This document shows positions 1-10,806 of a stretch of DNA of 64,000 nt, piece after piece. Below the pieces are notes generated by a model. That model saw only the letters and a list, made by a program, of their open reading frames with translations. It was not told where the DNA came from and searched no databases. Position 1 is the stretch's first letter. Each line of letters begins with the position of its first letter. This DNA comes from Macrocybe gigantea (lineage: Eukaryota; Basidiomycota; Agaricomycetes; Agaricales; Callistosporiaceae). The position numbers were made by a program, and so were the translations under genes. The stretch is taken from NCBI GenBank assembly GCA_011319805.1, contig SJRY01000293.1:346979-410978 (forward strand), read 5' to 3'.

Positions 1-575
1 GGACAGATCATCCCTCTCCTCTCGCAGTCATCGCACCCCGTCCCTCCCAACACAGACTTGAAGGCCCTCGTCAATCGCATCCAATTCGGTGGTGATGAAG
101 TCGTCAAGGCCAAGGACGGTGCGGGATCTGCCACACTCTCTATGGCATATGCGGGTGCCCAGTTCGCCGAAAAGGTGATCCGTGCACTCAAGGGCGAGAA
201 GGGCATCGTCGCACCGACCTTTGTCTCCCTGTCGGCTGATGCCAACGGAGGTGCGGCTCTCCGCAAGGAACTGGGCAAGGACTTGGACTACTTCTCTTCC
301 AACGTTGAGCTCGGTGTATGTCTTTGGTTTCCTGAGATTGTATGGCACCGGCGCGTCTGACTATCTCCGTTTAGCCGGAAGGAGTCGTCAAGATTCACAC
401 TCTCGGCAAATTGACGGACGCGGAACAGGAGCTTCTCCAGGCTGCCGTTCCCGAGCTTACCACCAACATAGAGAAGGTGCGTCGTCGTTTCGAGACCGAA
501 TTTGGGTTCTCATCGCGTTCCCATTCCCAGGGTGTCAAATTCGTGCTTGACGGTGAGGGTCCCGCCAGACTTTGA
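1..575 (+). CDS. Malate dehydrogenase (NAD), 3' part of gene
   Basis: C-terminal 153 residues of an LDH/MDH-fold malate dehydrogenase, which interconverts malate and oxaloacetate with NAD. The gene enters from the left edge. Exons 1-315, 375-476 and 531-575 join in frame. Visible family motifs are [14 protein letters not shown] with the family's helix after it, and TNIEKGVKFV near the end. The last intron is 54 nt, a multiple of three without a stop, so its retention would keep the frame. The protein ends in Ala-Arg-Leu, which fits the peroxisomal PTS1 pattern (S/A/C)(K/R/H)(L/M). The mitochondrial form usually ends shortly after the conserved K-G-V-x-F. A peroxisomal or glyoxysomal isoform is therefore likely, but the N-terminus needed to exclude a mitochondrial leader lies outside the window. 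Confidence 0.93.
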
Positions 576-1167
576 ATCTCCATAAACATTTGATCATTGT
601 ACCATGACCACGCTAGCATGAAAAAAAAATATTGGCAGTGTAACATGGATGTATAGTATTTTCAGAATCGCAACGCCATAGATTTCTTGCATTGCGTGTG
701 AGAATGCCGGGCAGCTTGGGTGTGTTTGGATCAGCCACATGACTGGATGTGGCGTGAGAAAGGAAGAAAAGTTGATGACCTCTCAAGTCACAAGGTTTTT
801 GATCACGACTGTCGTGACCTTCACGTTGTCAAAACCCCCCCAACCCGCCTCCCGCTCGCATTGTCTGTTGCTCTCGACTCTGCAACAGTCGAGAAGCACA
901 TCCTTCAATAAATTTCAGTCTTGATTACTGCCTGCATTCCAGGCCCCTGTGCAGCCATTGTTAGATTTTTTTTGTCTGTCTTGCTCCCCGAAACCTGTCT
1001 TATTCACACCCGCCATCGGCTCAGGTTTACCCAGGCGCCATATCCCGTCGAATATTCTGTTTGTGATAACGCACTAGCTCGCCTCGCTTGCCTCTGTGCA
1101 ACAACGATCTCTGCGCAAAGCGACGTATTTTTGAAGATTAAATCGGCATTCTCTTAGTCCGGAAGAT
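576..1167. other. Intergenic: MDH 3' region and CBF1 promoter
   Basis: 592 bp between two genes on the same strand. It should hold the MDH 3' UTR and the CBF1 promoter and leader. Pyrimidine-rich stretches occur near 960-990. I see no gene, RNA or repeat. Confidence 0.5.
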
Positions 1168-2791
1168 ATGGCACCAACGACACCAGCAAACCACGATCCC
1201 GCGCTCGCACATAACCCCGCGGCAGCGCCTCAGCAGCCCTCGCAACCCCCCGCCGGACTCACGCAGGGATTCAGCGGCGGGGAAATCCCTAACCTTCCCA
1301 TCGGTATTGATGGTGCCCAACTTATCAACATCCTTCGCAGCATCCCCAATGTGTTCAACAAGGTAAAGATACATTTTCATTTCCCTCTTTTTTTTTTTTC
1401 TTTCTGGCTCGTTCTTCGACCGATGTCGGCCCTCTATCGATGAGTCCCCTTCGTGTCCTCGTATATCTGCATCAGATTTTTCTACACGTGACTGTGTCGC
1501 GTTTTCATGCCCAGCACGAGCGCGACGAGGTCAGTCACGGGGAGGGCGAAAGGGACGGGACCAGCACGCCTCTCTTTGTTTGCATCTGCATCCGTCGCCG
1601 TCGACTCGTGCACTCACAGAACACCTCTCTCGTTCTCCCATCCAGCTGACCGAACAGGGCAACCTCAAGGAAGATGCTGCCCAGACGCTATCGAACCTCT
1701 CCCAAGCCCCCTATCAGCACCAGCTGCCAGTGCAGCAGCACCCATATCCAGGCCCGCCGCCCACCGCAGGACTTCCAGGCATAAATGACCCCGGTCCGTC
1801 CTCACACCCGCGGGGCCCGCCGAATCTCGGGCAGCTCTCCTCCGTCGCGTTGTCCGCCGCACCTGCAGCTGCTGGCGCCCCCGGTGGCGCGAGGGCCCAA
1901 CCGCACCCGGGCCAGCTTCCAGGCCAGGGTGGCCCTCAGGAGATGGGAGAGGGCAGCGAGGAGCAGCAGCGCGCCGCTGCTGTTGCGGCGGCGCAGGCCG
2001 CCAGCGGCAGTGGAGCAGGGAAGGAAGGAGCCGGAGGCTCACCTTCTGCGTCTACGGGTACGACGACGCGGCGCGGCGGACGGAGCGCGACGATGGGCAG
2101 CGATGAATGGAGTAGGCAGCGTAAAGACAATCATGTACGTCTGTTCTTTTTCTTCCCGTTCCTGGATGATTGATGGAGTGCTCACAGAAAGAAGTGGAGC
2201 GTCGACGCCGCGGGAACATAAACGAAGGAATCAACGAGCTCGGGCGGATAGTGCCAAACGGGTCAGGAGAGAAGGCCAAGGGCGCCATCCTGGCACGCGC
2301 GGTGCAGTACATCCACCATCTGAAGGAGAACGAGGCACGCAACATTGAAAAGTGGACGCTGGAGAAGCTGCTCATGGATCAGGCGATGGGGGATTGCAGA
2401 CGCAGCTGGAGGAGCTCAAGCGGTTGTGGGAAGAAGAGCGCATGGCGCGCCAGAGGGCGGAGAGCGAGCTCGAGGTGCTCAAGGGAGTGCACGCCGCCGC
2501 CGCTGCGGTGGTCTCTGCCAACCCGGGCCCGTCGGGCTCTGCTGCGCCTGCAACTACCGCCTCCGGAGCAGCACCGCAATTGTCCACGTCGTCTGCAGCG
2601 CAAGGACATCAGAAAGCTTCTCCGACCGGGGGAACGCGTCACAGGCTTCGCCGATACAAGCAGATGCGGGCGGCAAAGTGGAGAACGAGGGCCCGTTGAA
2701 GCGTCCTGCGGATGGGACGCCGTCAGAGGTCTCTGCAGCCGCAGGTGCGGGAGAGAGCGATCGGGATGGAAAGAGACAGAGGACGGAGTGA
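1168..2791 (+). CDS. CBF1: bHLH transcription factor, CBF1/CPF1 orthologue
   Basis: Sequence-specific E-box binder that in yeast acts at centromeres and methionine-pathway promoters. Exons are 1168-1362, 1646-2134 and 2188-2791. The N-terminus is low complexity (Pro, Gln, Ala, Gly). The basic region begins at the end of exon 2 (RKDNH) and continues as KEVERRRRGNIN. The His, Glu and Arg that read CACGTG are all in place. Helix 2 carries GAILARAVQYIHHLKE, and NIEKWTLEKLL is a hallmark of Cbf1 itself. A coiled coil then follows. The frame breaks twice, at 2388-2392 and 2628-2632. Both are runs of five G where six G restore a continuous protein of 429 residues. I take these as homopolymer under-calls, although real mutation cannot be excluded. 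The ATG at 1168 opens the only plausible first exon. Confidence 0.88.
1485..1492. promoter_or_regulatory. Cbf1-type E-box inside CBF1 intron 1
   Basis: CACGTGAC, whose reverse complement GTCACGTG matches the yeast Cbf1 consensus RTCACRTG exactly. It lies in the 283 nt first intron of the gene encoding the CBF1 orthologue. Autoregulation is an inference; an 8-mer can occur by chance. Confidence 0.35.
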
Positions 2792-3162
2792 AGGGACGGG
2801 GGTCTGAGTGAGCCTTTTGTCTCTTCCATCCTTTTCTCTATTTTTCTGTGCCAACCCATCGATCAGTGTATCCATCCCCTTCTGTGAAGCTCCTGCAATG
2901 TTTTCTTGTCTGTTCGATTTTGACGTGTACTTTTCTTTTTTTTTTCTCATCCTTTTGTCAGCTGGTCGATATGACCCTTTTTTCTTTTTTTCAAAGTAAT
3001 GTCCATGGAACGTGTAAATATATTTATGAGAACGACCTCGTTTCTGACCTGTACCGTGATATCCGTGGAGCAGAGTAACAACGGGGAGGGAGAAATTCCA
3101 ATGCATTACATGGGAAATGTAATTACATGAACGCGGAAGCAAAAAGGGAAGCGAGCAAAGCG
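2792..3162. other. Convergent 3' region
   Basis: 371 bp between the stop codons of CBF1 and the BAP31 gene. It contains T-rich stretches near 2930-3000, compatible with 3' UTRs. No further gene is seen. Confidence 0.5.
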
Positions 3163-4105
3163 TCAGTCGGTACGCTTGTTGCTGACGCTTCCGGTGGCCT
3201 CGTTGTACTTTGTCGCAAGTCTGTCGAATTCGGCTGCTTGTTGTGATGCCTGTTTCTTGAGAGTTTCTGTTCAGAGGCAGAGACGATGATTAGGGTGGCG
3301 ATAGATAAGAAATGGCGCGGGCTCACCGAAATCGCGATCTTTCGCTTGCAGTTCGGCGAGCTGTTTCTTGAGCGCCGCTATCTGCTTGTTCGCGTCTTCT
3401 GTTTGTGCGCCGGATCCGCGGGACAGGGCGGCGGTCTCTTTCTTGAGCTTGGCGTACTGCTCCTGGGAGTGGATGAGGTCGAGCGTGATGTAGAACGTGC
3501 GTGTGAGCACGAGCGAGAGGAAGAGCGTGAATCCGGTCAGGTACGTGTTCCTCTGCGCGCTGTCAGACAGGCAGTTGAGAGAACGTCGTGGTCGTGTTCT
3601 GGATCGGGGGGCGGACACGTACTAGAATTTCCTCGCGGCGAGGTTGGTCTCGGTCCTGAGGTCTCCGAGGGGTCTTTCACCGGTCTTTGCGAGTTCTGCT
3701 TCGGCGGTGATGCGGTACATGCGCTGGAGGGCGTCCACGAAGAGGATTCCTACGAATCTGGGGGTGTGCGAGGCGAGGCGAGGAGAGTCAGTTGGACGAC
3801 ATGACACGTGGTTTGTGCTCGTACATGAAAGATATCTTGAGCGCGTAGGCGACCTTGGCGATGGCGGGGGATTCTGAGAGAAAGGTGAAGAGTTTCTTGC
3901 GGATGGTGTGGGGGAGAGGGGCGACGAGGAGGCAGAAGGTGGCCATCTGGTGGTGTAGGAGTCAGAGCAGCGCTGCGGAGAAGATGAACATGGCTCGAGT
4001 GCACCTCTGCGGCCAGGAGCATGAATGTGAGAGAATAGCTGTAACATGACGAGTGTGAGTGCCAGTGTGGATAAGAAATCGAAAAGAGACAGACTAGATC
4101 GTCAT
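3163..4105 (-). CDS. BAP31/Yet family ER membrane protein
   Basis: Integral ER protein related to B-cell receptor-associated protein 31 and yeast Yet1/Yet3, which act in cargo export and quality control. Exons on the minus strand run 4105-4095, 4038-4005, 3946-3825, 3757-3623, 3559-3327 and 3266-3163, giving 212 residues with a closed frame. The first coding exon is only 11 nt (MTI plus two bases of a Tyr codon). Three hydrophobic segments follow: YSLTFMLLAAEMATFC, VGILFVDALQ and the TGFTLFLSLVL helix. A long coiled coil begins at AKLKKETAAL. The C-terminus ends NKRTD, so the classical KKxx retrieval signal is absent. It converges on CBF1, and a degraded copy lies immediately upstream. Confidence 0.9.
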
Positions 4106-4199
4106 CGTTCTTCAAAGAGCGGATTCAAAAATACAAGAACAAAAAGAAAACGGCGCATGACGTATCTGCCTTTGGTCCTATTTGGCACATCCGTGATTT

Positions 4200-5046
4200 A
4201 CATGTGTACGCTAAGTCTTTGACCTCGTCTCGTATTGATCACCGTCACCTGTCCGTCCACGCCGCGATCTTCTTCGTCATTCTCTTCAGCCTGTTTTCTT
4301 TGGGGGACCGTACCCAAGGACTGAAGCTGAAGTGCGATGAGCAAATCAAGTCTGGGGGAAAAAACGCATTCGAGGGGGCGCTCGCCTGTCTCTTGAGCTT
4401 GGCATACCGTTCCGTCGTGCGGATGAGGTTGAGGGCGATAGAGAATGTGCGGATGCGCACGATCGAGAGGAAAAGTGTGAAACCTGTCAGGCACATGTTC
4501 CTCTGAGCGCTGTGATCGCAGCTCAGATCGCATGTCTGCGCTGGCATTGGCGCGTGCTGGATACATACTGATATTTCATGGCCATGAGGTTGGCTTCGGT
4601 TCTGGTATCGCTAGACTTTCGGAGCTCGGATGTAGCGTCGTACAAGTCGTACAGTGCACCAAGAAGAGGATGGCGACGTATCTGAGAGTGGGGTTGTGGT
4701 CAGCTGAATTGATTTGATACATGTCTTTTTTTTAAAATTCCCTCGCACAGGTAGCATGCCTTTAAGATGTAGGCAAACACGGTGACGATGGGCGACATTG
4801 ACATGAAATAAAAGATCTTCTTGCGGATAGCATATGGAAAGCGACGATGAGGAAGCAAAGAGAGATAATCTGCGAAAAGCGCGTCGGTGCTGCTGCGGAG
4901 AGGGAAAGTAGAGGTTGGAATGGCACACCTCTTCTACCAGTAACACGAAAGCGAACGAGTATCTGTCATGGCTGTAAACCAGAGTCGGTAAACGACGGAA
5001 CAAATTTAAAAAAAAAAAATGGAAAAAAGACAGACTAGATCGACAT
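4200..5046 (-). pseudogene. Degraded tandem copy of the BAP31/Yet gene
   Basis: Same family, order and exon plan as the gene at 3163-4105. The first exon is again 11 nt (5046-5036), then 4971-4929 encodes the first helix ending FVLLVEE, and the next exon starts at 4869. Homology continues through IRKKIFYFM, YVAILFLV and TGFTLFLSIVRIRTF. The frame is lost by one missing base near 4828-4835 and another near 4653-4661, and the coiled-coil end is out of frame around 4370. Divergence from the intact copy is substantial, so this is an old duplication. Because other clearly functional genes here also show single-base breaks, it may be an expressed paralogue with sequence errors. The 3' end is not resolved. 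Confidence 0.7.
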
Positions 5047-5169
5047 GATCGACTAGATAGAGGAGATCCAGGCGCGTGACGTCACAGCACCCACATATTT
5101 AGCTTGCGACCACATGCAGCACCGGCAACAAGTGATCATGGCGCAATCACTTCCTTCGACACATCCACC

Positions 5170-7601
5170 ATGAAAGCCGAAAAGACATCTCTCTCCGTCC
5201 TGCCTCGCACTAGTCGGGTCAGTCCGACGCCAGACACTGCACCCAGGAGAAAAGGCTACCCGCTCCTTCTCGCATCGCTCGTGCTGTTCTACGCTCTGTA
5301 CTGCATAGCACGCGTCGTCGCGCCTTATACTTGCTTTTTCCACGGACAAAGCCGTGAGAAGAGGCCGTCGCCGTGCACTCAGGTGGATGTCCTGCAGCCG
5401 CAAAGCAACGCGGAGCTCTGGGCCCAGCTCGGCGATACCTTTGGGACGCAGGCGTTCAAGCTTCGCGCCGTCGATTGGCTTGCAGGCGCCGTCAGGATTC
5501 CGCAAGTTGTCCACGTATGCTGATGCTCCTTTGCGTGCTCACGAGTCGGCGTAGCACCGAATCTTACGACGATATTGGGCCTGTCGGCGAGGACGATCGC
5601 TGGAAAGTGTTCGATTCGTTCCACGACTATCTTTCAAAGGCATTCCCTAGAGTGTATGCGCTTTTTTCAAGTCCAGATCCAGCTAGGTCTGATGCTTCGT
5701 GGTTGACAAGCCATGCTTCTCTGGAGCTTACCAAAGTGAACACCTATGGACTGCTCTATGTTTGGAATGGTTCAGACTCGTCATTAAAACCTGTTCTGCT
5801 GGCTGCACACCAAGGTCAGTCTACGCCTTTTACCATCAGCGATCAGTCTCAGCAATGCAATAATTATCAGATGTCGTGCCAGTCGATCCTCAAACCCTCG
5901 ACAAATGGGAGCATGGGCCCTATACAGGCCACTATGATGGTAAAAAAATCGACTATGATAATTGAGATACATCCATCTCATAATCTCTAGGCACCTACAT
6001 CTGGGGCAGAGGAAGCGCTGACGACAAAAGCGGTCTAATCGGCATTCTGCAAGTCAAAGTGCCAGTGTCGGCGATTCGATATTGATGGCCACTAATATCA
6101 GGTCCACTGCGGAATCGTTGTTGGAAAAAGGCTTCAGACCCACCCGATCCCTGGTCTTTGCTTTCGGATTCGATGAAGAGATCAGTGGACTACATGTCAG
6201 CTCCGTTCTCTCACGTATGCAGGTTTGTCCTGAATCGGTTTCTTTGCTACAGGGTGCGCGGTTCTTGGCACAGGCGCTGTTGAACAAGTTTGGAGAAGAT
6301 GGTTTTGCCTTTATCATTGATGAAGGAGGCAAGTCCGTATTTCAGTCGTTGCCATAGTCTTCATAATTTGCATCTAGGAGGATTCAACGAGCAGTACGGA
6401 ACCGTCGTTGCTACTCCTGGTATTGCGGAAAAGGGACACCTAGATGTCCGGATTCAAGTCACAGCACCGGGCGGTCATTCCAGCATACCTCCCAGGCATA
6501 CCGTATGACTACCTTTCGTCCATGTATAAGAGAATATTTGACCTGTCTCCAGAGCATTGGCATCCTCTCGCATTTAATAGTGCAAATGGAACTACACCCA
6601 TTCAAAGCTCGTCTGGTATGTCCCCAAAAGTGCTTATGACAGATCCTGACCTGAAGGTCATAGTCCCGGCAGGACCCTCTGTATCGCACAATGCAATGTC
6701 TCGCTGAGCATGGGAAAGCCATTCCGTTCGGCTTCCGTCGTCTCATCAGATACTCGACTTGGTCGAACAAGGCCCTTCGTATACTAGAGAGAAGCTTGTT
6801 TAGAAACCCTACGTACAAGAGTCTAGTGGGCACGACTCAGGCCGCTGATCTTATACAAGGAGGGGTCAAAGTCAACGCCCTGCCTGAGGAAGCGTATGCA
6901 GTGGTGAACCACCGAATTTCCATTCACAGGTGCATTATAACTGTGCAACTATGAAACTAGAGTTTGACGGTACTATCCCGTAGTTCCGTCAAGGAAACTA
7001 TGCAGCACGATGCCACCGTCCTGCACCACCTTGCACACCGTTTCAATTTGACGTATAACGCGTTCGGGACCCAGTTTTCCACCAATGACGCGGCGACAGC
7101 GAGCGGGACGCTGACGCTGAGCGATGCCTTCGGCACGGCCCTGGAGCCCGCACCTGTCACACCGACCAATGAAGACGCGGCGCCGTATCAGCTGCTGGCG
7201 GGAACGATCAAGGCCACGTACAATGCCCATCGATCGCTAAGTGGCAAAGACACGATTGTGGTCGCACCTGGTATGCCAGGAGGGAATACAGGTGAGAATC
7301 GTCGATTCATATGCGGCGTGACGTCAAGATTCTGAAATGACTCCGGTTTTCAAAGATACGAAATATTATTGGAAGCTGTCGAAGCATATCTTTAGGTACA
7401 ACCATAAGAATGCGGGCAATGCGACGGGAGGCCTAATGGGCGGCGTGCATACCGTGAACGAACGTGAGTGTTTTATTTTCGTTCCATCACTAGGTGTTCA
7501 CGCCTGCGTCTTTGACAGATATTGCTAGCGATACATTCGTGGAGATGATACGGTTTTTTACGACCCTGATTCTGAACGCGGATGAGTCAAAGGCTCTATA
7601 A
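5170..7601 (+). CDS. CPS1: Membrane-anchored M20 metallopeptidase, carboxypeptidase S type
   Basis: Gly-X carboxypeptidase of family M20A, a di-zinc enzyme that removes C-terminal residues from peptides in the vacuole. Twelve exons (5170-5501, 5555-5814, 5871-5939, 5991-6048, 6102-6195, 6253-6328, 6378-6502, 6553-6615, 6673-6929, 6984-7291, 7356-7463, 7519-7601) give 610 residues with a closed frame. A single hydrophobic segment near residues 35-57 acts as signal anchor, as in yeast Cps1. Zinc and catalytic residues appear in LLAAHQDVVPVD, GRGSADDKSG, FDEEISG, APGGHSS and MGGVHTVNE. Three introns (from 5502, 6049 and 6329) have GC rather than GT donors, each reading GCAAGT. Each is required to restore a conserved motif such as RIPTESYDD or DEGGGF. 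The start is 123 bp from the divergent BAP31 copy. Confidence 0.94.
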
Positions 7602-8484
7602 CTTTGAGATGATGCAGCAAGCTCTCGTGCGAGATTGTGCATTTACCTTCTTGATATTGAATCTTAGGATTGCTCTCGTCTCTGTACACATAAGGATCAA
7701 GAGTGGCGAATCGAAACGCGATGTTCCTCGAGTTCAGTCGGATTGAAAAAAACGACCAAGGAGCTTCCTATCTGTGCATTTCCTTGTAGAGTCACTACGC
7801 CGCTTTCAACCTCCTCAGCTCCGTCGTTTCAAGGTCAGGGACGCATTGGCATGTCAACTATGTACTCCCTCTGCTATGCCTGTCGACGTCGCGACTGCTT
7901 GTTCTTACCAGTGCGGCTCAAGTACGTTGTCAATCTTTATGAAAGAAATCGGTCGGCTTGTTTGAATATGTGATACGTCCTCGGAGAGCGTCGTCATCAT
8001 ATCGCAGATTATTCCGCTCGCTGGCCCTGAGGTGTACAGTATCATAATACATTCTTTCTCTTCGCTAAACCATCTTCTGCTCGTCTGTCAGTCCTAAAGT
8101 CCATGCAAAGTGCAATATTGTTACAATGGTATTGGGCATACTACTACAATGATAACTATCCTAAGTGCGCCTCTGACGCTGGACAGGACAGCGCTATAGA
8201 TACAATACATAAATGATAAATAAGTTTACTGCGTATGTAGATCTGTCCGAGTCCGAGGCCTAGAAGAACTAGTTGAAAAAAAAAATCGAAAACAGGGCAC
8301 CTTTGTAGGTGAAGGACATATGAGTGCTGTGAAAGGTATTCTAGGTATTTTGAAGGGTCCCGTTCGGCTGTCCGTTTCGTCGTTGAGAATGCGTATAGAG
8401 CTGTGATGAAGGAGTGATGGGTAGGAGTTATTGTTGGAGAGGAAATGAGGGCAGCGAGGAACTAGAACTTCGCTGTGTTAGCGG
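7602..8484. other. Intergenic, convergent
   Basis: 883 bp between the stop codons of the carboxypeptidase and the coiled-coil gene. It is AT-rich with short A runs near 8277-8285. I see no coding region with support, no RNA gene and no repeat. Confidence 0.5.
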
Positions 8485-10806
8485 TCATTTTTGTACCTCA
8501 ATCTGGGCTGCGTTGATCGAACGTCGAAGGGCCTCCAGCTCTTTCTGCAAGGCCAATGCACGAAGTCGCTCTTCTTCGGCTCTGCGACGCTCTCCTTCGG
8601 CTCTGGACGCTCTTCTGCAGCTCGGCGTTCTTCTTGCTCAAGCTTTGCGCTCTTCAGCTTTTTCTTCAGCTCTGCGGCGTTCCTCTTCAAGTTCAAGTTC
8701 CTTGGCTTCAGCTTTTTCTTCCGCTTTCCGACGTTCTTCGTGTTCTTCGTCAGCGCGCCTAAGAGCTTGCTCTGTCTGTGCATCAGCCTTCGCTAATTGT
8801 TGGGCTGTTTCCTCGAGAACTTCTTCTCTTGCGGCCTGGCGCTGCCCCTCTAACGTGCGACGATTTTTTTCTTCAGCCTTGTTGACCTGCAAGAAATACA
8901 CAGGTCAGTTTTCCAAACTTCGCGCCGAAAGGTGGTAGAAGTTGTACCGAATCTTCGAACTGTAGCACAAACTTATTGAACGATTCTTCCAACTGCGTAA
9001 ATTCCCTTTGCTTTTGATCATATACAGGGACAAATCCCCAATGTCCTGGGAGCCGATGCGTCTTAGGACTCGTCTTTTCTTCCGGTGTAAAAGAAAAATT
9101 ATCCGAGTCGCCTTCAGGCGCAACGGGTCCATCGAATACATGGTAGTTCCCTTCTCCCACCATGTACTGCAAGAGGTAGCATATGCAGGCCACGTACCAG
9201 TAGCATTGGTGTAGCCATAGTTTGTAGAAGGGGTCGAGCTGGTGTGCTGCCATGCATGCCAGGACGACTTTCCATAGAGGTGGACTGTGGCCATCTTCAA
9301 ATTCCATGCACTGAACGGTGCATTCTTCCAGCGTTTTGTCGTCTTCTTTCGGTATATAGGCGATGATCTTGTCGGATGCGAGCGTGTCGACCATAGATGC
9401 CAATGAGACGATGCCCGTCAGTAACAGGCTTGTTCTCAAGAACTTCATGGCTGTCCGAGCGATTGATTTAAGTGATCGCTTGGAATCTGATGAAGATGAA
9501 AGGGAGGATTCGGATGAAGGTTCGGGATCCACCCTTGTCGCATCTTCAGACGACGACACAGACGCCAATTTCGTCGATCCACCCAAGGATGTCATGGGTC
9601 CCAGTGAGCCCTGTTCGTCGACTTCCTCCAGCACCAGATGCTCCAGAGGGCCATAGGGTGTCGAGCGGTCAGACTGGGTCCATTCCTCTGGAAGAAGAGG
9701 CATGCCCGATTCGCGTGCAGGATCGGAGGCTGGCGGGTTTTCCGATTCATCGCATGTACCGTCTGCCGACAACGTGGTCTGTAAGCGATCCGCGGACTCA
9801 GGAGTATAACCACTGAGGCTGGACACCTGGGATGGCACTGCGGCATCGGACCGCGTCGATGAACTGCTAGCGCTAGACTCGTCTGCCACGAGTGTTTTGT
9901 CGTTGTTAAATGTCGCGGGTGCAGATGCGCATCTTCGCTTGAATGGCCCTGATGACCGAAGGCGGGCGAACGATGGCCTCGATGACGATGAGGAGTTTGT
10001 GGATTCTTCGGAGGAACTGCTCGACGCGGACGAAGAAGATGCAAGCGATGCAGTTGAGCGAAGTATTTTGGATAGCTTTCTCCAGAGAGAAGATCTCGAT
10101 AAGCCGCTCGAGTTGGATGATGCCGGTGAGGTGGATGGGCTGGGCGATGAAGATTTCGTCGGGGAATCGGAAGCTAAAGAAAGGGAAGGATCCGAGGATT
10201 CCTCCGACTCAGATGGAGTTTTCGAATCTACGGCAGGCGATCCGAGTGGTTGCGACGCGGATGCACTTTTCTCAGACGAGGGATGTTTAGATGACTTCTT
10301 CTTTCGCAGTGATTTGGGGATCGGCTGCAGGAGCCATCAATTGTCGGGAAAGCGACGGCACACAGCGAAAAATTGCTCTCACAACGAGTATGAGTTTCGC
10401 CAGTTTCTCCGACTTTTTCAGGCTCTGTGAGCCAGTCGTGCGCTCGACTTGCATCCTCCGCTCCTCGCCCTCTAGTTCAAACACGAGATATTCGTGTTGA
10501 CTGGCATTGAAGGCTTTCGCCAAGGAAACTCTCTTGACAAGAGTTTTCATCAATCGAGCCCTAAACGGTTCATAACCCAAGAGTCCTGAGACATGTGCGA
10601 AATACGTCGTCACTGAGATGGAGTCGGGTGGAAACAATACTTCCATGATGTCTGTCTTGGGCAACACCTGCCTCCGCTGCAAAAGACGCGAAAGGGCAGA
10701 AGAGATGTCGTGGGATGGCAATGATGTAGAGGGCAGCATCCTGTAGAACACGAAGCTTATAACGGGAGTGCCGTGAGGTAAAAACGCGTTGATTTGCGAT
10801 GTAGAT
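8485..10806 (-). CDS. Unknown membrane protein with Ser-rich region and C-terminal coiled coil
   Basis: I do not recognise this protein. Three exons join in phase: 10806-10383, 10324-8948 and 8886-8485. The first exon starts inside a codon, so at least one more 5' exon must exist; a hydrophobic stretch starting at 11275 is a candidate but no splice could be fixed. Order along the protein: a globular region with INAFLPHGTPVISFVFY and EYLVFELEGEERRMQVE; a long Ser/Asp/Glu-rich linker; a hydrophobic segment near FLRTSLLLTGIVSLASMV; an aromatic and Cys-rich region around YWYVACICYLL; then a highly charged coiled coil of about 130 residues rich in AEE and EERR. In the coil the frame shifts by one near 8645 and back near 8610, after which it ends at a stop at 8485. 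The two shifts compensate each other. Confidence 0.7.

Noticed and set aside
5512..5554. GT donor at 5515 in the carboxypeptidase gene
   Set aside because: Using GTATGC instead of the GC donor at 5502 puts the next exon out of frame and loses the conserved RIPTESYDD join.
9897..10430. Long acidic open frame on the plus strand
   Set aside because: It is antisense to the Ser/Pro-rich linker of the minus-strand coiled-coil protein. Ser codons read backwards give Asp/Glu-rich frames. The minus strand has the splice signals and the continuous protein.
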